A stretch of 64,000 bases of DNA from Annulohypoxylon bovei var. microspora. Its lineage: Eukaryota > Ascomycota > Sordariomycetes > Xylariales > Hypoxylaceae. The notes beneath the pieces were generated by a model that was given only the letters and a program-made list of their open reading frames with translations, did no database searches and had not been told where the DNA came from. Position numbers and translations under genes: made by a program. Below, piece after piece: positions 1 to 10,826 of this stretch; the first letter of the stretch is position 1, and every line of letters starts with the position of its first letter. The DNA lies in assembly GCA_022836615.1 (NCBI GenBank), contig MU405235.1:186001-250000 (forward strand), read 5' to 3'.

Positions 1-2632
1 AAGAATTTGGTTGGTCAGTATACTATGCAAGAGTCGCCGGATACAGTATAAGGCTCTTACAGTCAGCCATTGCATATGTAAATCATGCATTGGTCAATGG
101 TCACATTACTGGTTAGCCTCAATGCGTCAATTAAGCTGAGTTCAGAGACGGGGATAGTTGGCGGTGAGATATCCATCAATAATGTTACGTCCATGTGGCA
201 GTAAATCAATATTCTTGTCCGTTTTAGGTCAGTTTCAGCTCGATCTATTCAACACCCTGTGCCCTTGTATACTACAAGCCATCATTTGTCCTCTGTCGTA
301 GCTTATATGTACGGTTGCCTCGCTCACTTTCAATGAACTATTTGTCTTGGTAAAATCCACACTTGTTTCAATTCCACGTCAATAGCAAGACTACGTTGTT
401 CATTTTAATTGTGGTGTTGTTCGTTATGCGGTAGCCTACATATGCTTAGCTGGCAGCCCCGTGATATATGCCTGCGTTGCAAGCCACAGGCTTATCAACT
501 ATCTACTCAGCCCTAGAAGATGACCTAGGACCTCACGATAATGTTGCATTGTCTGTATCTACTTTTTACCTATTAGCATCCTTGCATATATTAGATCGGG
601 ACATGAGCGACTATAAAGATATCATCCATGTACTGAAAGTCCTTGGAGGATATACCAATAAAGCGGCCATCTTCATTAAATCGGAGATTATACACAACAG
701 AAAATTGACGTGGCTCACACAAATTAGCAAACTACCTAGGTTAGATGCCGCATTGTTTCTGTCTGTTATCATAAGAAATCTGCCTCGTATTTAACCTACC
801 CAGGTAGTATTTAGTCGTTGCCAGTATATAACAACCTCAACCCGACCTCCTCAGCATTCAGCGTCTCCGTTCAGTGAGAGGTTGTTGTTTACTCTCCCAT
901 CAGTTATAAAACTCAAAGGCCCCGAAGCAAATCCGAATATGGCCCCCCATAACTTAAGGTGTTGTGAGAAACAAGTGGTGACTGAAGACTTAGCCAAAGG
1001 GATACGAAACGGTGGAAGTTCTATGTCTATCCCGGCGTCGAGGGTTAGCTCAAGTCAGTTAAAGTCGTACTTGGATCGCAACTATCCTGGTCGATACTCC
1101 GTACAGGTATGAGAAAGAAATACGTTGACAACATTATTCTGACTCTAGTTTCACATGAGAAGTAATAACAATGGAGAAGTTGAAACGGGACGAATTCACG
1201 GTTACAGTAGACAAACAATCAAAACGAAACCCAGTGAGTTTATTATTACGGGAACTTGCTACATGATAAAGATGGTTTCCTAACTAAAACATAGTAATAA
1301 TGCCGGACTTATCGACCTCAAGTCACTATGGAACATTTCGAAATAATGGAAATAAACTTCACAAGCGGATACGGATTTAAAGACTCAAGAATTGAGTTCT
1401 CCTTCAAAGGTTGCTGTGTATCCGACACTGTCATGTGAATATCAATATCTCGCCAAATCGGACTTTTGCAAAGCACTTTTTATCATATCAGGATATATGT
1501 TAAGGTCATTGAGATATATTCCTGGTAACCGACAATTGATTCAAGTGGCCCAGTGTTCAATTCTTTGGATGGATTTAGGGTGTATCTACTTTGGCTATCT
1601 GTCCGTTACGAATTTTGGAAGGCTCTGGATTCTATATTAAAGTTTCTACGGGAGTATTTCAATACTATAATTCTTCTTTATTTCTTGAAGATGAATAGGG
1701 GTTGTGTAGATCTGATTGTTTGGAAATGAAGGTTAAATTGAATCGACTAACTACCAGGCGTAGATACTAACCTAAAAACACATTAAGATACAATATAATT
1801 CTCATTAAATCAGATCAAAAAAGAGAAAAGTCTTCATCAAATTTAAGTACGTACTTTTCTCAGTTTACTTTTAAAAATAGGAGTAACCTATGATTATAGT
1901 GGTAGGTATAGAGTAGAAAAGGGGGTTGCAGGTATTAGTGGGACTAGTATTATAGGTTAGGAGCAGAAAACGTAGTAATTCGTAATCGCATTGGCTACCA
2001 AACTTAGAGCCGATGACTAAACGAAAATACTACCTGCTGCCAAGAATGGGAATAGTCTTAACTCATACGAACGATGGGGTCGGAATAGCATCAACACCAA
2101 TATCAACAATAGCGATTTATAACTAAATGATTACATAAAAGCAATTAAATAAAGTGTTTCCCGCTCCATGATCTTTCGACTTCGGGTACCTAGTGTTAGA
2201 TACTCGTCGGGTGAAATAGCGGCGGCGTACTCTTCGGATTGTACACAGCTGTCGAGGTCATTGTAGATACATAGGTACCTCTGTGATCAAGCAGCATTAG
2301 GGCTGTAGGTCTTGAATCCGATTAGGTAGCAAGGTACCTATTCAAAAGGGTAAGATGAAGTTATATTAACAGCTATCAACTCTCCAGGTAACGTCACTTT
2401 ATCAGAAGCGCCCTTGGGGAGGCTCGAGCATTAAGCCCTCTCAGCATGAAATATACTATACCGTACCATCTGTTAGGAGAAGCGACCGCTACCGGTGAGG
2501 CTTCCACAACTATGACAGCAAACGGCATCTTTCATAGAAAGCTGAAACCGGTGGCAATGCCTAGGCTGCAGTATACGATCCCTATCGGACGTAAATACGC
2601 CGGTATCCTCACCGAGGAAATTAGATATATCC

Positions 2633-2664
<32 letters not shown>

Positions 2665-4088
2665 CGGCTAGCCTCTGCAGAATAGCGGCCTCAACACTTG
2701 AAAGCCGTCCCACGCACCTACAACAGGTTCTCCTCGCCGCTCAAGATCAAAGGCTTTTCGCTCCGCCAAGGTTGAAGCTGATGAGGATGTTGTGCGATAT
2801 CAGCTTGCCCTTCGTACCCCGCGCAGCCCGCGTGGCGTCAACGCACGGGCCTGGAAGAAGAAATTCTTGGAGGTTGGTCTCCAGCCCCTATCTACACAAA
2901 ACTCGTGCCGATTCAGCGTCGCATCTTGCCGTGGCAACCATTGTCATGCACGCGATAATTATTAAAGGATGTTCAGCTTGTGTTCATTGCGACCGACCCG
3001 ATGAAACCAGCACGGCGTTTTTGCCCGTTCGATTCTCTCGCTTGGATCTGGCGAATGGCATGGCGGGGGGCTCATGCAACGCCATTGGCCATGGAGAGAG
3101 GCGTGGCATTTGTGGCATTTGTGGCTCTCATCTCAACCTGCAAATACTAGGTCCTGCTCAATTTCGATTCCCTTCGTTGCATTAGCTACTCCGGCGAAAC
3201 CAAGCCCGTGGACAGGACCTTAAGTACATGGGCTGCCAGTATCACGGATGAAGCTCTTGATGATGCGAAGGATTAGATTGGATAGATTACCTATGTATTA
3301 CATAGATCCTGAAGTATATCGTATATCATATTATGGATCCGTGGGGGGTAGGTGCATTGTCAACCTTATTTTCTCATCCAATCAGATTCTAACTTGCCGG
3401 AGTAGCGTATCTTTATCCTAGTTTATGACCTGGATTGTATCCAGTGCGAATAAAACAAAGTTGCGGGATCATCCGTCGATGATCTTTTCTAGAAATTCAG
3501 CGCGGCGTTGTCCTATTACCACTCTGCCACTTTGCTTTTTGCATGGTTGCAGTTGGTAGAGTGTGACACGAGCCGTCACGGCTTGAGAATATTAATATGC
3601 ATCCGGATCCTCCAATGCTACTGCAGGTGGCGTATCAAGCCAATGATCCATCTCTGCTACACACCGAACAGCTTCAGCGCTGCACTCGATAAGTACGCCC
3701 TGCGTAATGTCTCGCTCTTAGTGGAGGAGAAAGGCTGAACTTCCTTAATCGCCATGTGTAGGAACATGGAAACATGGAACTGTATCAATTCGACATGCCG
3801 GTCTCTAAGGGAAGGATTAAGGCTACGCTGCTTTGATTATGGATGGTCAATCTTCTAGATACCTACCTACATAGGTAGTATGTAGTAGCTTGTCTGCTAT
3901 TCGTATCTATGTAGATCCCCGGATTGATGGTGCCTTCGCCGCGCTCATAATCTCTTCGCCTTGAGCCACGGCTACCACGCCGCGCCGCAACGGGTGGTCT
4001 TTATAGGTATTCAATAGAGTCAATATCTCCACTAGTCTATTCTGCCTTACCTAGGTCCTAGGTATCTTTCCTCAACCGCACGTGCAGC
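1..4088. other. Gene-free AT-rich region
   Basis: No supported gene lies in these 4.1 kb. The open frames are short, lack recognisable domains and are interrupted often. Composition is AT-rich with many TA-containing words, as expected of old repeats altered by repeat-induced point mutation, although no intact transposon frame is visible. A 29-nt poly(A) tract sits at 2633-2661. A more GC-rich patch at about 2690-3190 encodes an unrecognised basic stretch without clear exon borders and may be a gene relic. Several CCTAGG palindromes occur near the right end. Confidence 0.6.
2633..2661 (+). repeat. Poly(A) tract, 29 nt
   Basis: An uninterrupted run of 29 adenines. It could be the 3' tail of a retroposed copy (LINE, SINE or processed transcript) on the plus strand, or a simple microsatellite. 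No target-site duplication was recognised around it. Confidence 0.8.
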
Positions 4089-5660
4089 ATGTCTAGTGTC
4101 GCGACGACCCAGAGCGCCACCGCGGTAGGGTTTTGCTTTCCTATCATCGACGGGATTCTCGTCGGCTTGCGCTTCTACACGCGCCGGAAGCTGAAGTCGG
4201 ACCGCCAGCTCGACGACTGGCTTTGTATTCCGGCATGGGTACGTTTCCCCGTCCGCAGTCAAAGGAGTACTCTGGAATCTAACGTCTCTACAAAAGATGT
4301 GCTTAACAGGCTGCTGTGCTGCGCTTCTCGCAGGTAGCTCTCCCGGCTGAGATGTTTTGCTTAGATGCTCATATCGTTCAGGAGTCTTTAAGGGCGCCTT
4401 TGCTGACCCGTCGACCGTCGACAATCCGGCGGAGCAAGAGCACGTTCTGGCGCAGGTACGTCGAAGCTATCACTATAGCATACTCTCTCGCGGCCTCTGC
4501 TTCGACCGTAATTGGTTTACCTAGGTTCATGGCTCACTCACTCTCCAGGTTACGGCTGCTCTTGTCATCTTCTGGATGGGCGCCAACTTTCTCATCAAGC
4601 TGATCATGCTGTTCTTCTACCGCCGCATCTTCATCGGCCGCGCCTTCAACATCTGCAACTGGATCCTCATCGCGCTTTCGGGCGTCTGGTTCGTCTACGC
4701 CGTGATTTCGTGGCTTTTTTACTGCGGAACGAACTTTGAGGCGAACTTCGAGGGCCCCTGGCTTGGTTGCGCGCTATGGGGCTTTGAAATCCAGATGGGC
4801 GTGTTTGCCTTAGACAGCTTCATTGATTTCTCCTTGCTAGTGTTGCCCATTCCCTTCGTAAGTATTCTTGCTCAAACCTGTCAATACCCACTCTGGAAAG
4901 CAGGACTAAAATAAACCGTGTACCTATAGGTATGGAACCTCCAGCTCGATCTCAAGCGCAAGATCGCAGTCACCGTAGTCTTCATCCTAGGGGGCTTGTC
5001 CGTCTCCTCCAAACCCCCCTTTCCGCAACCACGCTAACCCGCTCCTAGCGCCTTCGTCGCCGGCCTCAACAACACCATCATTCAGCTTGTCTATCTTACT
5101 CAGCCCGAGCTTGCCTCCTCCGACAGTGGAGCCAATTTCTTCCAAGGTACGTACGTGCTCAGCACAGATGCTTCGCCGCGCCTCAAACCGGCCCTTAATT
5201 ATTACCTACCCTCGCGGCGCCCTTTATCTCTCAATTTTACCGCTTGCTAACCGGGATGGGCGCAGGATCCTCCCTGCTCTTCTCTAACTGGCCCACCATT
5301 GAGATCGGCGTCGGCTTGCTCGCGTCGAACCTCCCGCACCTCTCCTTCCGGCTTGGTCGCGCGCTGAAGCAGTCCCTGCCACGAGCGCTGCGCGTCTCGC
5401 TCGACTCGCTCCGGCACGCGGCCGCGGCGCTGTCGATATCCTCGGGACGAACCCATCCTTACGGACAGGGGAGCAGGCCGCCAACCGGCGATAAGGCGCA
5501 GAAGAAGATAGCGGATAGTACGCAGGGGCTGCGGCCCGACACGGGGTCCGAAAGGTGGCCGGAGGGCGCGAAGTCGTTAGAGCAGAACTCCACCCAGAGC
5601 GCAGAGGCCATCGAGTTGCAGGACTTAGGAACGAAGAGGATGGGGGATGACGCGGTGTAA
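4089..5660 (+). CDS. Fungal rhodopsin-domain (SAT4-like) integral membrane protein
   Basis: Seven exons give 376 aa: 4089-4238, 4297-4333, 4382-4455, 4549-4857, 4930-4997, 5049-5146 and 5266-5660. All junctions are GT/AG and the summed length is a multiple of three. The protein begins with a short lumenal end and a first membrane segment, then shows family hallmarks: DDWLCIPAW, a GAFADPSTVDNP loop with EQEHVLAQ, and FWMGANFLIKLIMLFFYRRIF. Further hydrophobic helices follow, then a long hydrophilic C-terminal tail from about residue 250. This Pfam family (Fung_rhodopsin) is common in Pezizomycotina and mostly of unknown function; members occur beside secondary-metabolite clusters and among effector-like genes. 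Exon 2 is only 37 nt and intron 2 only 48 nt; without them the GVFKGAF transition is lost. It is convergent with the FAD monooxygenase, with 81 bp between stops. The role in the neighbouring cluster is inference. Confidence 0.85.
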
Positions 5661-5741
5661 CTAGAGTTACTTCTAAACAAGAACCAATACGAAGATTTGT
5701 GACATGTGTAAAGCATTGGTTTTCTTTAACCTAGTGGGCCT

Positions 5742-6938
5742 TCAAACATCAACGCTACTGTACTCAGTCCACTCCTTTCCACGCCAGAATATCTGGCCGC
5801 CCCTGAAAGAGTGCTCTATCTTTTCTTTTGCCTTTGCTTCCATCCTTGCCTCGAAGTCTGCGATACTGCTTTTCGTGACGCCTTCTTCGGCAATTGTCTG
5901 CGCGAGATCTGCGGCGTTGCGAATAGCCGTATCGCCGCCGGAACCACCCATAGGACTCATCGGATGCGCTGCGTCACCGATAAGTGTGACTAATTTTCTA
6001 GTCTGGCCAGAAGCCGAGCTAAGTTCGATGTCTGGCTTGCTCGACAAGACCGGTGCGCAAGCAGATAGATCGTGCGTAGCTGAGTCGAGCAAAAGCTTCA
6101 GAGCAGGGTGCCAGGTCTTAGTCACTTCCTCCAAAAACAGTCTTTTCTCCTCCACCGTCTTCGGCAGGAACTCCGAATATTGGGAAGATGCCGTGCAAAC
6201 AACCCAATACACATAATCGGGAAAGTCAGGCAACGTGGTGTCCGACTCTTGCCGCACGCTTTTCGACCACACCATGGGCTCCACGATAACCTGAACATTA
6301 GCCTCCTGATCCGTGCACATACACCAGCTTAACATATCTTGCGGATGGATATTTTTCTTTACATCTTCTGTCAAGAAAGTCCGACCCCACATAATCCGGC
6401 GTTCTAAATCGTACAGTTTGCGGTTTGGCTGCAGCTGTTTACGCACGCGGCTTTTAATGCCGTCTGCGCCGATAAGAAACTGCCCGCGTACCACCGAGCC
6501 ATCCGTAAATTTAACTTGGACTTGGTCGCCGTTGATAATCTCGTAAGACTCAAACTCCTTCTCGTATTCAATGGCGTCTTTAATGCCCAGCGTAGTCAAC
6601 ATACGGATCCATGCCCTGTCGATAGGCATCGAGTCCGGGTCTACCGGTGTGGGCTTTGCGAAGTCGAGCTTTTTAGTGTCGACATATCGCGGCTTGAAGC
6701 GATATTGCTCGGCGGCAGTGCGCTTAAGCAGGCTTTGGAGCTGGGGTGATAGGACGCTGTTAAGGGCTGCCTGGCCATCTTTCGAGATGCGAAAACGATG
6801 GCCCTGCGAGCTGTGTGATTGGGGATAGCGCTCGAAGAGGCGGAATGGGATTGAACGGAGACGTAGGCCTTGCGCCAGCGTGAGACCGGCGACCCCTGCG
6901 CCAATGATGAGAATGGGTTGATCGGGTGTGATTGTCAT
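5742..6938 (-). CDS. FAD-dependent monooxygenase, PheA/TfdB type
   Basis: Single-exon 398-aa flavoprotein of the aromatic-hydroxylase-like group. The Rossmann GxGxxG (IGAGVAG) is at residues 12-18 with the ribose-binding Glu at 36. The second FAD motif GADG is at 157-160, and the third, GDAAHPMSP, at 321-329. Such enzymes use NAD(P)H and O2 to hydroxylate or epoxidise small substrates. The motif following GDAAHP usually ends in a Gly-x-Asn that contacts flavin; here the line reads GGSGGDTAIRNA, with Asp at the usual Asn position. There is no signal peptide or membrane anchor, so it is probably cytosolic. It lies between a rhodopsin-domain gene and an MFS exporter and is close to a candidate RiPP precursor, so a tailoring role is plausible but inferred. 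Confidence 0.9.
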   Translation of the reverse strand: MTITPDQPILIIGAGVAGLTLAQGLRLRSIPFRLFERYPQSHSSQGHRFRISKDGQAALNSVLSPQLQSLLKRTAAEQYRFKPRYVDTKKLDFAKPTPVDPDSMPIDRAWIRMLTTLGIKDAIEYEKEFESYEIINGDQVQVKFTDGSVVRGQFLIGADGIKSRVRKQLQPNRKLYDLERRIMWGRTFLTEDVKKNIHPQDMLSWCMCTDQEANVQVIVEPMVWSKSVRQESDTTLPDFPDYVYWVVCTASSQYSEFLPKTVEEKRLFLEEVTKTWHPALKLLLDSATHDLSACAPVLSSKPDIELSSASGQTRKLVTLIGDAAHPMSPMGGSGGDTAIRNAADLAQTIAEEGVTKSSIADFEARMEAKAKEKIEHSFRGGQIFWRGKEWTEYSSVDV

Positions 6939-7434
6939 GGCTCAAACGATTACTTATATCGTCGGATTGGACATAAACGGAGGAGTATCATGCACATTAA
7001 CCTAGCCTTCGTCGTCACTATGGGTCTTGATGAGAAGACCCTTAAATCATCAGAAAGTGAACTTCAAGTGAAGTTATTAAAGGGAAGTATGAAATAGATG
7101 TTGGTGCGCCACAATGATTGGATCCTAGGTACTCCTACAGTATTACATAATCGTATAGGAAGTCGGGGCTGTTACGACCCGGGAATGGCACAGTACTACG
7201 TAAGGGACATCACGTGAGAAAGCACTTAGAATTTTCTATTCTTCTTTCAAACATTTATCTTACTTGGTAATCTTCAACTTGTTAGGCCTTTTTACTTAAC
7301 GTTACTCGAAACGTCGAGATCCCAATGTAGATAGTCATTTACCTATATATTCCCCGTACATCTTCCGTTCGAGTTACACATAACAGAGCAAAAGACGCTT
7401 TCCGGGACCGCCCAGGCCCCCAACCACAGTTATC
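6939..7434. other. Intergenic, promoter side of the FAD gene
   Basis: About 500 bp between the start of the FAD monooxygenase and the stop of the MFS gene. It contains a CACGTGA box near 7211 and AT-rich stretches. No coding sequence was recognised. Confidence 0.5.
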
Positions 7435-8937
7435 TCAAACCTTCTCCCTGAGCACCCACCCCGTCCTGCTCACCCTCGCCGCAGCCAGGGCCAGCGCCCC
7501 CAGCAGCATGCTGCTAGCAGCCCACATCTGAGCGCCGAGGTAGCTGCCGCCGCTAGCCTGGACGATGGCGCCGGCGACGGGGCTGCCGGTGAGGCTGGCG
7601 AAGGCGACGACGCTAAACACCATGCCCATGCGGGTGCCGAGCTGGCTCAGGTCGTCGGTCAGCGCGGCCAGCGAGACGGCGAACAGCGACTGGATGGCGC
7701 TGGCCACGAGCCCGTACAGCGCCGCGAACGCGTACAGCGGCCCCGGCGCGTGCGCCACCGCCGGCCAGCAGTACAGGATCACCGCCACCGACGCCGCCGT
7801 CGGCACCGCCGTGTTCAGCGGCCCGAGGAACCGCGCCGCGATGAACCCCGGGAGCACGCGCCCCGGGATCCCGAGGCCGTTGGTGAGCAGGAGCAGGTTG
7901 ATCGAGTCGAGCGACGTGAACGAGGCGTAGGTGTAGCCGTAGAGATCAATCTGTCGGTTTTGGGTTAGGGATAAGACAGCACAGAACGTAATTTAGGAGG
8001 GGGGGTGGGGGATACGAACGTAGTAGAAGGCAAAGTACACGGCCCAGTAGATCAGAAAGAAACCAACGACGAAGAATATGTACGGCAGTTCCGTGAAGGC
8101 GTGCAGGTCGGCTATCGGGCCGGACCTGCGGGCCGGAACACGCACGCGCAGGAGGAGGTTGATGAGGACGGAGACGAAAAGCGTCACTAGCGCCATGCTA
8201 CGAATCGTCCAGCCAAATCCTGTTTCAATCCACCATAAGTTCTTGCTTCTGCGGAAGAGAAAAGGGGAGGGGGAGGGAGCGGGCAAGACTTGCTCACCAA
8301 CACGGGGAAGCAGTTGCTGGGCCATTGCCGGATACACCAAACCACCCGACCCTGCCCCCGATGCGATGATGGCGACCGCTAGAGGTTTCTTCGCCTTGAA
8401 GTACGACGACGGCACCGACAGGCCGGGCATGTACAGGATGCCCATTCCAAGCCCGATGCAGATGCCCTGCGCGAGAAGGAGCTGGTAGTACTCGGTGGCT
8501 AGGCTGGTCATGAACATGCCGAAGACGACCAGTAGGGTCCCTATCAGCACGGCCTCGTGCACGAGGCCTGCGTCGCTCGCGCGCCCCGAGAGGGTGCCGA
8601 CCAGAAGAAGGGTGAAGATTTGTACGGTGCCAATCCACGAGACGGTCGACGGCGCAGCCTGAAGCATGTCCTCGTAGGTGGACTGGAAGATGCCGAAGCT
8701 GGTGATCAGACCCCAGGTGACAAAGCACATCAGGTGTCCGGCCAGTACTTGAAGCCAGGCCCGGATACCGCCGTCGGGTGGAGGCCCTGGCTCCTCGGTC
8801 GGAGGAGCGGGGAACACTCCCCATTTCCGACGGCCTTGGACCGGGACGGGCTTATTCTCTTCGAGACCCTTGTCGTAAGGAACGGACTGCGCTGGCTCCA
8901 ATTCCCCCCTGCCGTGCATCATTTTAGCGTCTTCCAT
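7435..8937 (-). CDS. MFS transporter, monocarboxylate-permease-like
   Basis: Three exons on the minus strand: 8937-8298, 8219-8020 and 7950-7435, giving 451 aa. Both introns (78 and 69 bp) are GT/AG and keep phase. The first splice joins QLLPRV to GFGWT, a conserved junction in this family. The start is the ATG at 8937; the frame is open upstream to a TTG at 8970 but that is not a likely initiator. A hydrophilic N-terminus leads into PPDGGIRAWLQVLAGHL, the usual entry to helix 1 of fungal MCT-type permeases. About twelve hydrophobic helices follow, including SFGIFQSTYEDML and YMPGLSVPSSYF. Exon 3 is very GC-rich compared with the flanks. Being adjacent to a putative peptide precursor and UstYa gene, it may export the product; the substrate cannot be read from sequence. 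Confidence 0.88.
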
Positions 8938-9664
8938 GCCGGGACTTTTTACTCTATGGTGATCCTCCAAGGTAAGTGCCGCGGGGTTCCGTTTGACTTG
9001 TAGAGGTCGTCTACCGCAAATATGGTAGTGCTTGGAAACTAAGATGAAACGTTATGAATCATATCGAGCTGAGGTAAGAATGAGTCGACAACCCCAGTAT
9101 GGGATCGATGAAGACAAAAAGCTCAAGAAGCTGGTTATATACTTGGGACGCATCGGCATCACGTGCTAGGACCTCGAAACAAGAGACAAACAGAGCCATA
9201 TCATACACCGTTGGTGTTGGTGTTTGGTCGAGCTTCGTGTGACGGTGCGTCCGACTCGGGGTTCATCCGCTGTCACCGTTTGTTAGGCACCATGCCCTAC
9301 AAGCCTTGTGGATTCGATGGCATTTCATACGATAAGCCACGGTGACATACATACTACAGCTTTAGTGGTTGCAGATGCGACGCTGATCGACCTGTGGGCC
9401 AGACAAGCTTCGATAATTAAGCTTATAATCACACACAGTACACAAAGCGATGTTACATAGGTTGGTAGGTCTTTAATATATGCGCGGCATATCGTCTCGA
9501 ACAGCATCCAATCACGAGCCGCCCCTCACAATTCCGCTAGTCGGTGGACCCCTTTCTAGGTGCCACCAGTCCCACCATCCCTTGCCGCGCAGGCGCCGTT
9601 CGCCCTCGGTGCTTACTCTCTTGACCACCTGCAATGTGGTGGGATCTTCCTCAAAAGTGGCTTG
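8938..9664. other. Intergenic, between precursor stop and MFS start
   Basis: This segment carries the MFS promoter and, from 9664 down to 9512 on the minus strand, a continuation of the precursor reading frame past its TAG (see the finding). A CACGTG box is at about 9160. No separate gene is supported. Confidence 0.5.
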
Positions 9665-9980
9665 CTAATTGTTCTCGGCATAGGAAGAAGCAGCCTTCTC
9701 TCCAACTTGAAGCATCGGGTCCGTCTCGAAGATGGCTCTCTTGCTGCCTTCGGCATATGAAGAATCAGTCTTCTGGCCTACTTGAAGCATGGGATCGGTC
9801 TCAAAGTCTATGTCGGGCCGTTAGTTCTAGTGCCGCATGCGCGGAACCGTCCGTGGCCGCACCAGCGGGACGGAACCTAGAGGGAGGAGCGCACTTACAG
9901 GCGGGCTGGGCTACGGGAGCCGCAAATATAGGAGCCACCAGGACCAGTACGAGGGCGACGGTGCTGAGACGGGCGAACAT
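9665..9980 (-). CDS. Small secreted Kex2-processed repeat peptide, candidate RiPP precursor
   Basis: Two exons, 9980-9899 and 9807-9665, encode 74 aa. The intron (9898-9808) has a canonical GTAAGT donor and TAG acceptor. Residues 1-20 form a clear signal peptide, with a hydrophobic core (VALVLVLVAPIFA) ending before APVA. The rest consists of two near-identical repeats, each starting FETDPMLQVG and ending in SSYAE followed by a short tail. They are separated by SKR, a dibasic Kex2 site. Each repeat has one conserved Tyr near its end, the residue type that UstYa enzymes cross-link in known dikaritins. The gene is too short and spliced to be seen as a long open frame. It is divergent from the UstYa gene, with about 850 bp between starts. 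A TAG closes the frame exactly at the position of a third Lys-Arg site. It could instead be a pheromone-like or effector peptide. The assignment as RiPP precursor rests on architecture and neighbours. Confidence 0.7.
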
Positions 9981-10826
9981 GATTGCTAACTTCGATATGG
10001 ATTATATTCAGGTAGGAACTAAGGAGGTTATCCGTTTGCCTCGTGAGTGAGCAGGGAGGGATACCGAGCAGTTCTTTATGGTTTTTCTGTTCAATCCCAG
10101 TACTCTCTTATCCATCTGCACACCCATGGTATATATATCTTCCCTTTCCGGCAAAAAACCGCGAGCCACAGAGATAGCGATGTGAAATGGTACTCCAGCG
10201 AGGCAAAGAAATCGATCGACAGATACTTTTCTACTACCCGCACAATCAGGGCCTTGGCAGCCTACCACATGACGCCTTCTGGATTCTAGCCTTGTGAAGA
10301 TCTGCTCGGTGGACGTTGGCTGCGCGAGCGTCGAGCCACTAAAAGGGGCGGGTTTTCTGGCTTCTACGCCATGGGGTTCTGAACCGTCGGTATGCATCTA
10401 GCTTCATGCAAGAAACGTGGGATGACCACGCCTCTAATTGCAACGGAGATGCGACCTGTCCAACAGTTATGGGGCCAATATCTAGTGAGGTTGTGGGGGT
10501 GGTATTTTGGGCGGGTTGGAGGTTATGTTGTATGTATTGGATTGAGTCTCGGGACACGTACCCTTCCTCAAACATCTCTGGATATCGGTATCTCTATCGA
10601 CTCGGGCGGCTTAATGCTGCTACTAATACGTCATGCCACCCTATGCATGTTCTCAGGGTTTCAATGCCGTGATTCATCATCCCGCTTCCGCGAAAATGCC
10701 CTAACTGTGAACTGATTCCGTAGCTTCTTTCCCCTCAGCCGTAACTCCCCATCCTTTCTACCAGAGCTGGTGTTCTCCCTTGCCTTATTTTGTGTGGAAC
10801 ACGTTGGAATCAAGAGTACCGCCGCC
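9981..10826. promoter_or_regulatory. Shared divergent promoter region, precursor and UstYa
   Basis: Roughly 850 bp separate the start codons of two divergently transcribed genes. Apart from a TATA-like run at 10129-10140 no coding signal is convincing; the open frames on both strands lack domains. The arrangement would let one regulator control precursor and oxidase together. No transcription-factor gene is visible in the block itself. Confidence 0.45.
10129..10140 (-). promoter_or_regulatory. TATA-like element upstream of the precursor
   Basis: An alternating TA run (TATATATA core) lies about 150 bp upstream of the precursor ATG, in the shared gap with the UstYa gene. Position and sequence fit a TATA box for the minus-strand gene; this is only a motif match. 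Confidence 0.3.

Noticed and set aside
2690..3190. GC-richer patch with basic open frames
   Set aside because: No start, splice signals or domain that hold together; not reported as a gene.
3453..3536. tRNA-like fold on the minus strand: 7-bp acceptor-like stem and a TGGCAGAGTGG A-box-like stretch
   Set aside because: No T-arm stem and no proper GGTTCRANTCC B box; at best a decayed tRNA or SINE remnant.
8937..8970. Longer N-terminus for the MFS transporter, and likewise for the genes starting at 26370, 30301 and 32540
   Set aside because: The upstream in-frame codons are TTG or GTG; the first ATG in each frame fits the family better.
9480..10050. Plus-strand frames overlapping the precursor
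   Set aside because: They are shadows; the minus strand has signal peptide, intron signals and in-frame repeats.
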